Shown: positions 1 to 5,883 of the stretch, one piece after another | Layout: each line of letters opens with the position of its first letter | How positions within the stretch are numbered: the stretch's first letter is position 1 | Made by a program: the position numbers and the translations under genes | The notes under the pieces: model-generated | The model's input: the letters and a program-made list of their open reading frames with translations, nothing else | Told to the model about the DNA's origin: nothing | Database searches by the model: none | Assembly (NCBI GenBank): GCA_045541455.1 | Contig: JAZQJA010000055.1 | Span: 1 to 7,557 of the forward strand | Direction of reading: 5' to 3' | Length of the DNA stretch: 7,557 nucleotides | Source: RGIG9041 sp045541455 | GTDB taxonomy: Bacteria > Bacillota > Clostridia > Oscillospirales > QAKW01

Positions 1-990
1 CAACATTATAACAATTGAGATAAGTAATGTAACATCCGAATATAAATAATCGTTTTTTAGTACAGTACCATTACTAAAAGTGGCAACTTTTACTTTCAAA
101 AACTTTAATAGTATTTTAGTAATTAAAGCACTTAACGCACCGTGTAAAATTCTGCCAAAAACAAACATTTTATAATTTATTTTTCTGCTTTTTGATAAAG
201 CAAAAATTTGACACCATATCGAAATGCCCGAAAAGCCAAGCAAAAAAGAGATAAAATATACGTTTTTTGTTTTATAAACAGCCGATGTAACTTCTAAAAA
301 TAGCGATACATTTTTAATGATTGTCATATTATGTGAAAAATAATCAAAATAAGCAACTATTGCCGAAAACAATACAATAAAGCTACATATTTTAACAATG
401 CTTTCACAAGCATCGCCAACACTTTGAACAAATATTTCTGAAAACAATGATGGTTTGTTTATTTTGTTATTCATTGGCTTTGTGCTCTTTTTTAGCTTAT
501 TGGCAAAAACAAGTGCCAATATAACCGACGATGAAATATGGGAAATAAATAATACTATTCCAATCTCTTCTGATGCTAACGTACCGCCTACAACAGAAAT
601 AATAAATGCCGGTCCCGCATTTACACAATATACTAACATAATATCTGCCGTTTTTTTATCAATCAAATTACTATTATATAAATCATTAACTAGTTTCGCA
701 CCGATAGGGTATCCGCCGATTAGTGATAACAAAAAGGTCAAAAACATATCAAAAGTATGGCCGAAAAGTTTGTATATTACCTTGTTAAATAAAGTGTTTT
801 TAATTGACAAGCCATATTTAATTATCATTGATACACAGACCATAAAAGGAAATAAAGAGGGTATTATTACGTTTGATGAAATCATCAGTCCGCGTGTTAT
901 ACCTTCTTTTGAAACTTTAGGAAAACATAATATTAACAAACTAAAGATTATTATGATAACACCACTTAATATTTTGGTTTTTTTATTCAT
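1..990 (-). CDS. ylbJ: YlbJ-family sporulation integral membrane protein (C-terminal end off the left edge)
   Basis: Reverse-strand frame open from ATG at 990 to the window edge, giving 330 residues with no stop; B. subtilis YlbJ is about 400 residues, so the C-terminus is missing. The protein is strongly hydrophobic with several membrane segments, starting near residues 8-22. Family marks seen: IPSLFPFMV in the N-terminal part, GGYPIGAK at residues 92-99, CVNAGPAF at about 122-129, and a second repeat-like half with SVGDACESIVKICSF and GFSGISIWCQ. These fit the paired nucleoside-recognition ('Gate') domains of YlbJ. The B. subtilis homologue is sigma-E controlled and needed for efficient sporulation; its substrate is not established. 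The start is supported by GGTGAT at 1002-997, about 6 bases upstream, and by an in-frame stop at 1011-1009. It is transcribed divergently from yqfC. A generic Gate-domain transporter is the alternative, but the sporulation neighbours favour YlbJ. Confidence 0.85.
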   Translation of the reverse strand, partial: MNKKTKILSGVIIIIFSLLILCFPKVSKEGITRGLMISSNVIIPSLFPFMVCVSMIIKYGLSIKNTLFNKVIYKLFGHTFDMFLTFLLSLIGGYPIGAKLVNDLYNSNLIDKKTADIMLVYCVNAGPAFIISVVGGTLASEEIGIVLFISHISSSVILALVFANKLKKSTKPMNNKINKPSLFSEIFVQSVGDACESIVKICSFIVLFSAIVAYFDYFSHNMTIIKNVSLFLEVTSAVYKTKNVYFISFLLGFSGISIWCQIFALSKSRKINYKMFVFGRILHGALSALITKILLKFLKVKVATFSNGTVLKNDYLYSDVTLLISIVIML

Positions 991-1078
991 AAAATTATCA
1001 CCAATAATTTATATGCTTTTTGAATTATTATAATTATTTTTTCATATTTTAAATTAGTCTATCAATAGGGGTGGTATC
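991..1078. promoter_or_regulatory. Divergent ylbJ/yqfC promoter region
   Basis: This 88-base, very AT-rich spacer separates two divergent sporulation genes and must carry promoters for both. On the plus strand, TTGAAT (1020-1025) and CATATT (1043-1048) are 17 bases apart. The same bases can be read as a sigma-E-like pair, GAATTATT (1022-1029) and CATATTTT (1043-1050), with 13 bases between. The start of transcription would then be near 1057, before the yqfC ribosome binding site. On the minus strand a CATATAAA element (1015-1008) resembles a sigma-E -10 box but lies too close to the ylbJ ribosome binding site to be convincing. The region being regulatory is safe; the exact elements are weak inference in such AT-rich DNA. 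Confidence 0.45.
1067..1074 (+). promoter_or_regulatory. Ribosome binding site fixing the yqfC TTG start
   Basis: The purine-rich AGGGGTGG ends 4 bases before TTG at 1079; counted from AGGGG the spacer is 7 bases. It is the only good site upstream of this open frame, and no in-frame ATG follows near the N-terminus, so it decides for the unusual TTG start. Confidence 0.65.
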
Positions 1079-1372
1079 TTGCCAAAATTTAAATTCAAAT
1101 CTAAAAAGAAAGATAAATTCAATCTTATCAAAGATAGTAATGAAATATTAAGCAAAGAATTTTTAAACGGCGCTCATATAGAAATTTTTTCTAACAAAAA
1201 GTTAATAATTGATGGTTGTTATGGAATTGAAGACTATCAAAACAACTATATAAAATTAAAGATTAAAAAAGGGTATATATCGCTTACGGGTAATGATTTT
1301 TTGATATTGTCGTTTGAGAATGAAAAAATAGATATAAAAGGTAATTTTTTTACCATCGAATTTTGTTTATAG
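1079..1372 (+). CDS. yqfC: Sporulation protein YqfC (YabP/YqfC family)
   Basis: Small protein of 97 residues, close to the usual 90-100 of the family. After a very basic N-terminus (residues 2-13 are mostly Lys and Phe) comes one YabP/YqfC-type beta-rich domain. Its repeating hydrophobic/glycine pattern is visible: HIEIFSNKKLIIDGCYGI, then YIKLKIKKGYISLTGNDFLIL, then IDIKGNFFTIEF at the end. There is no signal peptide or membrane segment. In B. subtilis yqfC is transcribed in the mother cell under sigma-E; its molecular role is unknown. The TTG start is chosen from the AGGGGTGG site upstream. The stop is 8 bases before the yqfD ATG, so the two are surely co-transcribed, and the pairing with yqfD is the main support for this name beyond the domain pattern. 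Base composition is very AT-rich, like ylbJ and yqfD. Confidence 0.85.
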   Translation: MPKFKFKSKKKDKFNLIKDSNEILSKEFLNGAHIEIFSNKKLIIDGCYGIEDYQNNYIKLKIKKGYISLTGNDFLILSFENEKIDIKGNFFTIEFCL

Positions 1373-1377
1373 GTGAT
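1371..1377 (+). promoter_or_regulatory. Ribosome binding site deciding the yqfD start
   Basis: AGGTGAT overlaps the yqfC stop codon and lies 3 bases before ATG at 1381. The match is to the AGGTGAT part of the extended anti-Shine-Dalgarno complement, which explains the short spacer. An in-frame TTG at 1363 lies upstream of this site and has no ribosome binding site of its own. Confidence 0.65.
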
Positions 1378-1380
1378 TAT

Positions 1381-2550
1381 ATGATATGGATATGGCGTTA
1401 TTTATTTGGGTATTTAACAATACAAATAAAAGGCGAGTTTTGCGAACAGTTTATTAATCTTGCATCTGCTAACGGCATTACAATTTGGAATTTATACTGG
1501 CAAAACGGTGCCATTATTGCAAATGTTTCTATTAAAAATTTTTTAAAAATGTATAAAATACGTCAAAAGAAAAAATGTAAAATTAAAATACTAAATAAAC
1601 ACGGTTTAATTTTTAAAACCGGCAAGTACAATAAACGGTTTGGTGCGCTTTTAGGTGGTGTTTTATTTTTCGCGTTATTATACTTTTTAACAAACTTTGT
1701 TTGGATTATAAACATAAACGGAAATAAAACTATTTCGAAGGATGAAATTATAAAAGCATCAAGTAAAATAGGGATTTATGAAGGAGTATCTAAAAGCAAA
1801 ATTAATAGTAAATATGACGCACAACGTTTGCAACTTAATAATAATAAAATCGCCTGGTGTTCCTTTAATTTAGAGGGTTGTGTCTTAAACATTAATATTA
1901 CCGAAACTAAAACAACCGATAAAAAAGAAAGAGAAACCCCCTGCAATTTAAAAGCATTAATAGATGGAAAAATAACTAAAATTGACGTAAGTTCCGGTAG
2001 TGTCAGCATAAAAGTCGGTGACACTGTTTCAAAAGGAGATTTGCTTGTTTCAGGTATAAATCAAGACAGCTCAAGCCTTGTATTTGTTCATTCAAACGGA
2101 GAAATTATTGCCGAAACAAAAAGAGAATTTTCAGCTGAGGGAAATTATATACAATCAATTACCAAGCAAACGGGTGATGTATATAAAAGACGAACAATCG
2201 AATTTTTTGGTAAAAAAATACCACTGTATTTTAATAATATAACGCAAAACCACGTATATAAAAACAAAGTAAAAATTTTTGAGCTATTCGGAAATAAAAT
2301 ACCAATCAAAACATCTACCGAATATTATTTTTTTACAAAAGAAAAAGAAGTAAAATACGACCAGATAACACTCGAAAATATGCTATATAAAGATATTGAA
2401 AAACAAGTAAAAAAATTCGATTTTATAAGCATCACTGAAGCAAAAAAGGAAACTATAAAAACCGAAAAGGGTATACTGCTAAAAATCACCTATATTTGCA
2501 AAGAAAATATAGCAGTTCCTGAGGAAATATTATTTGACAATGTAAATTGA
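1381..2550 (+). CDS. yqfD: Sporulation membrane protein YqfD
   Basis: Protein of 389 residues, the normal size for YqfD. The N-terminal part (about 1-85) begins MIWIWRYLFGYLTIQIKG, followed by a basic stretch. One clear membrane helix spans about residues 87-109 (FGALLGGVLFFALLYFLTNF). It is followed by a POTRA-like segment starting WIININGNKTISKDEI and later by a domain containing KVGDTVSKGDLLVSG, which resembles a biotinyl/lipoyl-type hairpin turn. The topology suggests a short cytoplasmic N-part and a large part outside the cytoplasm; in the mother cell this could face the space around the forespore, which is inference. The B. subtilis homologue is in the sigma-E regulon; its biochemical function is unknown. 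The ATG at 1381 is preferred over the in-frame TTG at 1363 because of AGGTGAT at 1371-1377. The TGA stop is embedded in the -35 box of the next promoter. Confidence 0.88.
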   Translation: MIWIWRYLFGYLTIQIKGEFCEQFINLASANGITIWNLYWQNGAIIANVSIKNFLKMYKIRQKKKCKIKILNKHGLIFKTGKYNKRFGALLGGVLFFALLYFLTNFVWIININGNKTISKDEIIKASSKIGIYEGVSKSKINSKYDAQRLQLNNNKIAWCSFNLEGCVLNINITETKTTDKKERETPCNLKALIDGKITKIDVSSGSVSIKVGDTVSKGDLLVSGINQDSSSLVFVHSNGEIIAETKREFSAEGNYIQSITKQTGDVYKRRTIEFFGKKIPLYFNNITQNHVYKNKVKIFELFGNKIPIKTSTEYYFFTKEKEVKYDQITLENMLYKDIEKQVKKFDFISITEAKKETIKTEKGILLKITYICKENIAVPEEILFDNVN

Positions 2551-2576
2551 CTTTTATATCCTTTTTAGTATATAAT
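2547..2576 (+). promoter_or_regulatory. Sigma-A-type promoter for phoH and downstream genes
   Basis: TTGACT at 2547-2552 (5 of 6 to the consensus) and TATAAT at 2571-2576 (perfect) are 18 bases apart. Transcription would begin near 2583, leaving about 27 bases before the phoH ATG. The -35 box overlaps the TGA stop of yqfD. It gives the housekeeping genes their own vegetative expression, independent of the sporulation genes upstream. This is a sequence match only; the AT-rich context raises the chance of coincidence, but the position is exactly where such a promoter is needed. Confidence 0.65.
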
Positions 2577-2609
2577 AAAAATAATTATACGCAAACGGGA
2601 GTAAAATAC

Positions 2610-3572
2610 ATGGAATTGCTTATTGATATCGAGCGAGTAGAACAGCTTGTAAATCTCTTTGGAAATCTTGATGAAAATATCAAAAAAATTGAAAATCGTT
2701 ACAATGTTGCTATTACATCGCACGCCGGTCAATTAAAGATAATCGGTGAAACCATAAATGTTTCCAACGCATCAAGAGCCATAAAATGCTTACTGGAAAT
2801 AATAAATAAAGGCGAGGCACTTACGGCACATAATATTGATTACGTTATGAATATGGTCGAAGAAGATGAGGATGATAAAATATCTCGTCTTACCGATGCC
2901 AGTTGTATTTGTGTAACAGCAAAGGGCAAGCCCGTAAAGCCCAAAACTCTCGGCCAGCGTCGTTACGTTGAAGCAATTCAGTATCACACAATCACAATAG
3001 GTGTTGGCCCTGCAGGCACAGGTAAGACCTATCTTGCAGTAGCACTTGCAGTAAACGCATTTCGTTCTAAAAAGGTTAATAGAATAATCCTTACTCGGCC
3101 CGCAGTTGAAGCGGGGGAAAAGCTTGGTTTTTTACCGGGCGATTTACAACAAAAGGTTGACCCGTATTTGCGTCCATTATATGATGCGCTATACGATATG
3201 CTTGGCGCCGAAAATTTTCAACGTTGTCAAGAACGTGGCGATATTGAGGTTGCGCCTCTTGCATATATGCGTGGTCGTACTCTTGATGATAGCTTTATTA
3301 TTCTCGATGAAGCACAAAATACAACCCAAGAGCAAATGAAGATGTTTTTAACCCGTTTAGGATTTAATTCAAAGGCTGTAGTAACGGGTGACATTACGCA
3401 AATAGATTTGCCGGGTGATAAAAAATCCGGTCTTAAACAGGCTGTTCAAATACTTAAAGGTATTGACGATATTGCCATTACAAAGCTTAAAGCCAAAGAC
3501 GTTGTACGACATCGCTTGGTACAAGAAATTATAAACGCATATGAGAGAAACGGTGAAAATAATGAAAATTAA
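2610..3572 (+). CDS. phoH: PhoH-like P-loop ATPase
   Basis: Cytoplasmic protein of 320 residues, usual for firmicute PhoH. The N-terminal ~100 residues hold a small KH-like fold pattern (SHAGQLKIIGETINVSNASRAI), followed by the PhoH ATPase domain. Walker A is GPAGTGKT at residues 133-140; TRPAVEAGEKLGFLPGD follows; Walker B is FIILDEAQN at about 229-237; then VVTGDITQIDLP, the sensor-like motif characteristic of PhoH. The fold resembles the helicase superfamily 1 core. Its role is thought to lie in RNA metabolism, often beside YbeY, but the substrate is not settled; the old 'phosphate starvation' label reflects E. coli history. The start is ATG 2610 with GGGAG at 2597-2601 and an 8-base spacer. 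An upstream in-frame TTG at 2547 would add 21 non-conserved residues across the promoter. The last 11 bases overlap ybeY. Confidence 0.94.
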   Translation: MELLIDIERVEQLVNLFGNLDENIKKIENRYNVAITSHAGQLKIIGETINVSNASRAIKCLLEIINKGEALTAHNIDYVMNMVEEDEDDKISRLTDASCICVTAKGKPVKPKTLGQRRYVEAIQYHTITIGVGPAGTGKTYLAVALAVNAFRSKKVNRIILTRPAVEAGEKLGFLPGDLQQKVDPYLRPLYDALYDMLGAENFQRCQERGDIEVAPLAYMRGRTLDDSFIILDEAQNTTQEQMKMFLTRLGFNSKAVVTGDITQIDLPGDKKSGLKQAVQILKGIDDIAITKLKAKDVVRHRLVQEIINAYERNGENNEN

Positions 3573-4044
3573 GGTTAATATTACAAACGCTCAAACCAAA
3601 AGCAAAATACCTGTTGGTACTAAATTGCTTATTCGTAAAGCATGTACTGCAACGCTTGTTGAAGAAAATTTTCCGGACAATGCTGAGGTAGAGGTTACCT
3701 TTGTTGATGATGAGCAAATAAAAGAATATAACAACGAGTACCGCAACATTGATAAATCTACCGACGTGTTATCTTTTCCTTTGGGCGAAGACGGTGTTTA
3801 TGATACAAATCCCGAAACAAACAACAAAATGCTTGGTGATATTGTAATCTCGGTTGAGCACGCCATTTCACAGGGTGAATTGTACGGTCACGGTCTTCGA
3901 CGAGAGATTGCATATCTTACCGTTCACTCAATGCTTCATTTGCTTGGATACGACCACGTTGATGAGGGAATAGAAAAGGCTAAAATGCGTGAAAAAGAAG
4001 AAGCAATCCTTACAAAACTTGGACTTGCTATAACAAAGGTGTAA
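3562..4044 (+). CDS. ybeY: Endoribonuclease YbeY, rRNA maturation factor
   Basis: Protein of 160 residues, typical of YbeY (UPF0054). The diagnostic metal-binding motif HSMLHLLGYDH is at residues 122-132, with His122, His126 and His132 as the expected zinc ligands. The conserved TDVLSFPL and LGDIVIS strands lie upstream. YbeY is a single-strand endoribonuclease implicated in 16S rRNA 3'-end maturation and 70S quality control, and it works close to Era at the 16S 3' end. The ATG at 3562 is chosen because GGTGA (3552-3556) precedes it; an earlier in-frame ATG at 3541 would add 7 residues but has no ribosome binding site. It overlaps phoH by 11 bases and ends 3 bases before era, pointing to translational coupling. 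In many Bacilli and Clostridia pgpH separates phoH from ybeY; it is absent here. Confidence 0.95.
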   Translation: MKIKVNITNAQTKSKIPVGTKLLIRKACTATLVEENFPDNAEVEVTFVDDEQIKEYNNEYRNIDKSTDVLSFPLGEDGVYDTNPETNNKMLGDIVISVEHAISQGELYGHGLRREIAYLTVHSMLHLLGYDHVDEGIEKAKMREKEEAILTKLGLAITKV

Positions 4045-4047
4045 ACT

Positions 4048-4977
4048 ATGGAACAAAAATCTGCATTTATTACAATTATTGGCCGACCGAACGTTGGTAA
4101 ATCTTCATTGCTCAATAAAATAGTTGGGCAAAAGGTTGCAATAGTGTCGGACAAGCCACAAACTACAAGAACAAAAATAATGGGCGTTGTAACAAACGCT
4201 GAAACACAGCTTGTATTTATTGATACACCCGGTTTTCATAAGCCGCATAATTTGCTTGGCGACAGTATGATAAAGGCTGTTAAAGACGGTATGAGTGATG
4301 TTGACGCTGCTGTATTGGTTGTTGACGCGTGTCCCGACTTTAAGCTTGATTTCGACAATTTGCCGCCTGCAGAGCATGCACTTATAGATACTGTTAAAGC
4401 CAAAAAACTTAAATGCATTTTGGTGATTAATAAAATTGATTTGCTTAAAGAAAAAGAGGATTTATTTGGCATTATAACTGCATATTCACGCCTTTATGAT
4501 TTTGAAACAGTTATTCCGCTTTCGGCTAAAAGCGGTGACGGTGTAGAAATTTTGCTAAAGGAAATAGGCAAATATGCAAAGCCGTCTCCACACTTTTTTG
4601 CAAGCGACGATTTTACCGACCAGCCCGAAAAGGTTATGGTAGCCGAAATGATACGAGAAAAGTTGCTTCGTTGCCTTTCTAAAGAGGTTCCACACGGAGT
4701 TGCCGTTGACCTTGAAAAATTTTATGAAACCGATACAGTAAACGGTGAACCTGTTTTACATGTTGATGCGGTAATTTACTGCGAAAAAGATTCACACAAA
4801 GGAATTATAATCGGCAAGGGCGGGGAAATGCTAAAACGCATTGGCACTTATGCCCGTAAAGATATTGAAAATTTCTTTGGTATAAAAGCATCAGTAAAGC
4901 TTTGGATAAAGGTTAAAGAGGATTGGCGTAATCGACAAGGTCTTATACATACCTTTGGACTCGACAATATTAATTAA
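4048..4977 (+). CDS. era: GTPase Era, 30S ribosome assembly factor
   Basis: Protein of 309 residues, near the family's ~300. The GTPase domain shows G1 GRPNVGKS (residues 12-19), the switch I segment with QTTRTKIMG (38-46), G3 DTPG (59-62), G4 NKID (128-131) and G5 SAK (159-161). The C-terminal KH domain carries GKGG at 256-259 in HKGIIIGKGGEMLKRIG, followed by VKLWIKVKEDWR. Era binds the 3' end of 16S rRNA and checks 30S maturation; it is membrane-associated in part and usually essential. The start ATG has AAAGGTG at 4035-4041, which lies in the end of ybeY. Between G3 and G4 the segment around residues 94-115 (CPDFKLDFDNLPPAEH) seems some 8 residues longer than E. coli Era as I recall it. 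A 62-base spacer follows before yqzL. Confidence 0.97.
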   Translation: MEQKSAFITIIGRPNVGKSSLLNKIVGQKVAIVSDKPQTTRTKIMGVVTNAETQLVFIDTPGFHKPHNLLGDSMIKAVKDGMSDVDAAVLVVDACPDFKLDFDNLPPAEHALIDTVKAKKLKCILVINKIDLLKEKEDLFGIITAYSRLYDFETVIPLSAKSGDGVEILLKEIGKYAKPSPHFFASDDFTDQPEKVMVAEMIREKLLRCLSKEVPHGVAVDLEKFYETDTVNGEPVLHVDAVIYCEKDSHKGIIIGKGGEMLKRIGTYARKDIENFFGIKASVKLWIKVKEDWRNRQGLIHTFGLDNIN

Positions 4978-5010
4978 CTAAAATTACCTACCATAATATC
5001 ATAAATTTTT

Positions 5011-5027
5011 CGTAAAATAATTTTACG
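5011..5027. repeat. Perfect 17-base palindrome before yqzL
   Basis: CGTAAAATAATTTTACG is a perfect inverted repeat with 8-base arms around a central A. It lies in the era-yqzL spacer and its right arm touches the GGAGG ribosome binding site of yqzL (5027-5031). As RNA it could form only a weak 6-7 bp AU-rich hairpin with a 3-5 base loop, and no U-tract follows, so a terminator is unlikely. It may be a DNA-binding operator, or a small structure affecting yqzL translation. Chance is also possible in AT-rich DNA. Confidence 0.5.
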
Positions 5028-5039
5028 GAGGTTGATATT

Positions 5040-5201
5040 ATGCACAACAACAAAGCGTGGCTAAAATTTTTAATTACAGGTAATCCAAAGGATTATTTAA
5101 ACTATAAAAATAAAACAGAATGTCAGGAACTCTTTGGAGGTGAGGATACTGCATATTACGACCGATGGCCTTGTAATAAAGGAAACGACTATAAGGGATA
5201 A
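5040..5201 (+). CDS. yqzL: YqzL-like small protein between era and recO
   Basis: Open frame of 53 codons with a strong GGAGG at 5027-5031 and an 8-base spacer before ATG. The N-terminal half, AWLKFLITGNPKDYLNYKN, matches the family pattern W-x-x-F-x-x-T-G-x-x-x-x-Y-L as I remember it from B. subtilis YqzL (about 47 residues). Position between era and recO is the classic yqzL location. YqzL function is unknown. The C-terminal part (about residues 33-53, GGEDTAYYDRWPCNKGNDYKG) is polar, has no recognised family match and overlaps the recO start in another frame. Most of the overlap may therefore be shaped by the recO sequence. No membrane segment or signal peptide. Length, ribosome binding site and synteny make a real gene likely. 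Confidence 0.8.
   Translation: MHNNKAWLKFLITGNPKDYLNYKNKTECQELFGGEDTAYYDRWPCNKGNDYKG
5136..5143 (+). promoter_or_regulatory. recO ribosome binding site inside yqzL
   Basis: GGAGGTGA is a near-perfect Shine-Dalgarno sequence inside the yqzL coding frame. Counted from GGAGG (5136-5140), 8 bases separate it from CTG at 5149, the spacing used elsewhere in this window. It overlaps the earlier candidate starts TTG 5134 and GTG 5140, which argues against them. Confidence 0.65.
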
Positions 5202-5883
5202 CGACCGTATGATAACTATAATAACACGTGATTTTGGTGTTATTACTGCCTTTGTCAGAGGGGTGAAAAGTTTTAAAAGCAAACGTGGGTCTGCTACCAG
5301 CTTGCTTAGCTTTTCAAATTTTAACCTTGACGCTAAAGGCGATACATATACAGTAACCGAAGCCTCTATAAATAAAGTGTTTTTTGGTGCGGGTAGTGAT
5401 ATTGTAACCCTTACGGTAGCACAATATTTTTGTGAGCTATGTAATGTTTTTAGACCGTATGAAAACGAATCGGAAGAATTTTTGCGATTAATTCTAAATT
5501 CACTTCATTTTCTTACCGAAAACAAGCGTTCGCCCGAGTTAATAAAAGCTATTACCGAACTTCGCGTAGCTGTTATTGCGGGTTATGCACCAAACCTTGT
5601 GGCGTGTGACGGATGTGGCAAGTTTCAGGATGCAGTTATGTATTTTAAATTAGACGACGGCACGCTATACTGCAGTGACTGTAATAAAGAAAATTGTCTT
5701 TCTATTTCACTAACAGTTTTACAAGCAATGCGGCACATTGTTTATTCAAAATTTGAACAGCTATATTCTTTTGAAATACCCGAAACCGCCGCAAAAGAAC
5801 TTTCTATTTTAACCGAACGATATGTTACATATCAAACCGAACACCGATTTACAACTTTAGAATTCTTACGAGGAATTATATGA
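5149..5883 (+). CDS. recO: DNA repair protein RecO
   Basis: Protein of 244 residues, within the usual 240-255. The N-terminal OB-fold starts HITTDGLVIKETTIRDNDRMITIITRDFGVITAFVRGVKS, the standard RecO opening. A helical middle part follows, and then a four-cysteine zinc motif: CDGC at 153-156 and CSDC at 175-178. RecO works with RecR to load RecA onto SSB-coated single-stranded DNA and anneals complementary strands. No ATG exists near the conserved N-terminus. I place the start at CTG 5149 because it lies 8 bases after GGAGG and gives the short leader (M-H-I-T-T-D-G) typical of the family. TTG 5134 or GTG 5140 would lie on the ribosome binding site itself. The first 53 bases overlap yqzL in another frame, and the TGA stop overlaps the mutS2 ATG, so all three are likely translationally coupled. 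Confidence 0.93.
   Translation: MHITTDGLVIKETTIRDNDRMITIITRDFGVITAFVRGVKSFKSKRGSATSLLSFSNFNLDAKGDTYTVTEASINKVFFGAGSDIVTLTVAQYFCELCNVFRPYENESEEFLRLILNSLHFLTENKRSPELIKAITELRVAVIAGYAPNLVACDGCGKFQDAVMYFKLDDGTLYCSDCNKENCLSISLTVLQAMRHIVYSKFEQLYSFEIPETAAKELSILTERYVTYQTEHRFTTLEFLRGII

Noticed and set aside
1008..1015. CATATAAA on the minus strand as a sigma-E -10 box for ylbJ
   Set aside because: Transcription would start about on the ylbJ ribosome binding site, and no good -35 element lies at the right distance; such AT-rich matches arise easily by chance.
455..1033. Long plus-strand open frame of 192 codons with hydrophobic segments
   Set aside because: It is the antisense shadow of ylbJ. The reverse strand here encodes recognisable YlbJ motifs (GGYPIGAK, CVNAGPAF) in an uninterrupted frame with a ribosome binding site; the plus frame has neither a family match nor a good ribosome binding site.
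2547..2609. Possible N-terminal extension of phoH from TTG 2547
   Set aside because: It would add 21 residues unlike the family, overlaps the yqfD stop and the promoter boxes, and ATG 2610 has GGGAG at the right distance.
3106..3339. Plus-strand open frame of 77 codons inside phoH
   Set aside because: It lies fully within the conserved PhoH ATPase domain in another frame, with an unlikely composition and no ribosome binding site.
3541..3561. Earlier ATG for ybeY at 3541
   Set aside because: No ribosome binding site lies upstream, while ATG 3562 has GGTGA and begins the conserved N-terminus.
4978..5039. Terminator after era
   Set aside because: The palindrome at 5011-5027 is AU-rich, has a one-base centre and is followed by GGAGG rather than a T-run, so it does not fit an intrinsic terminator.
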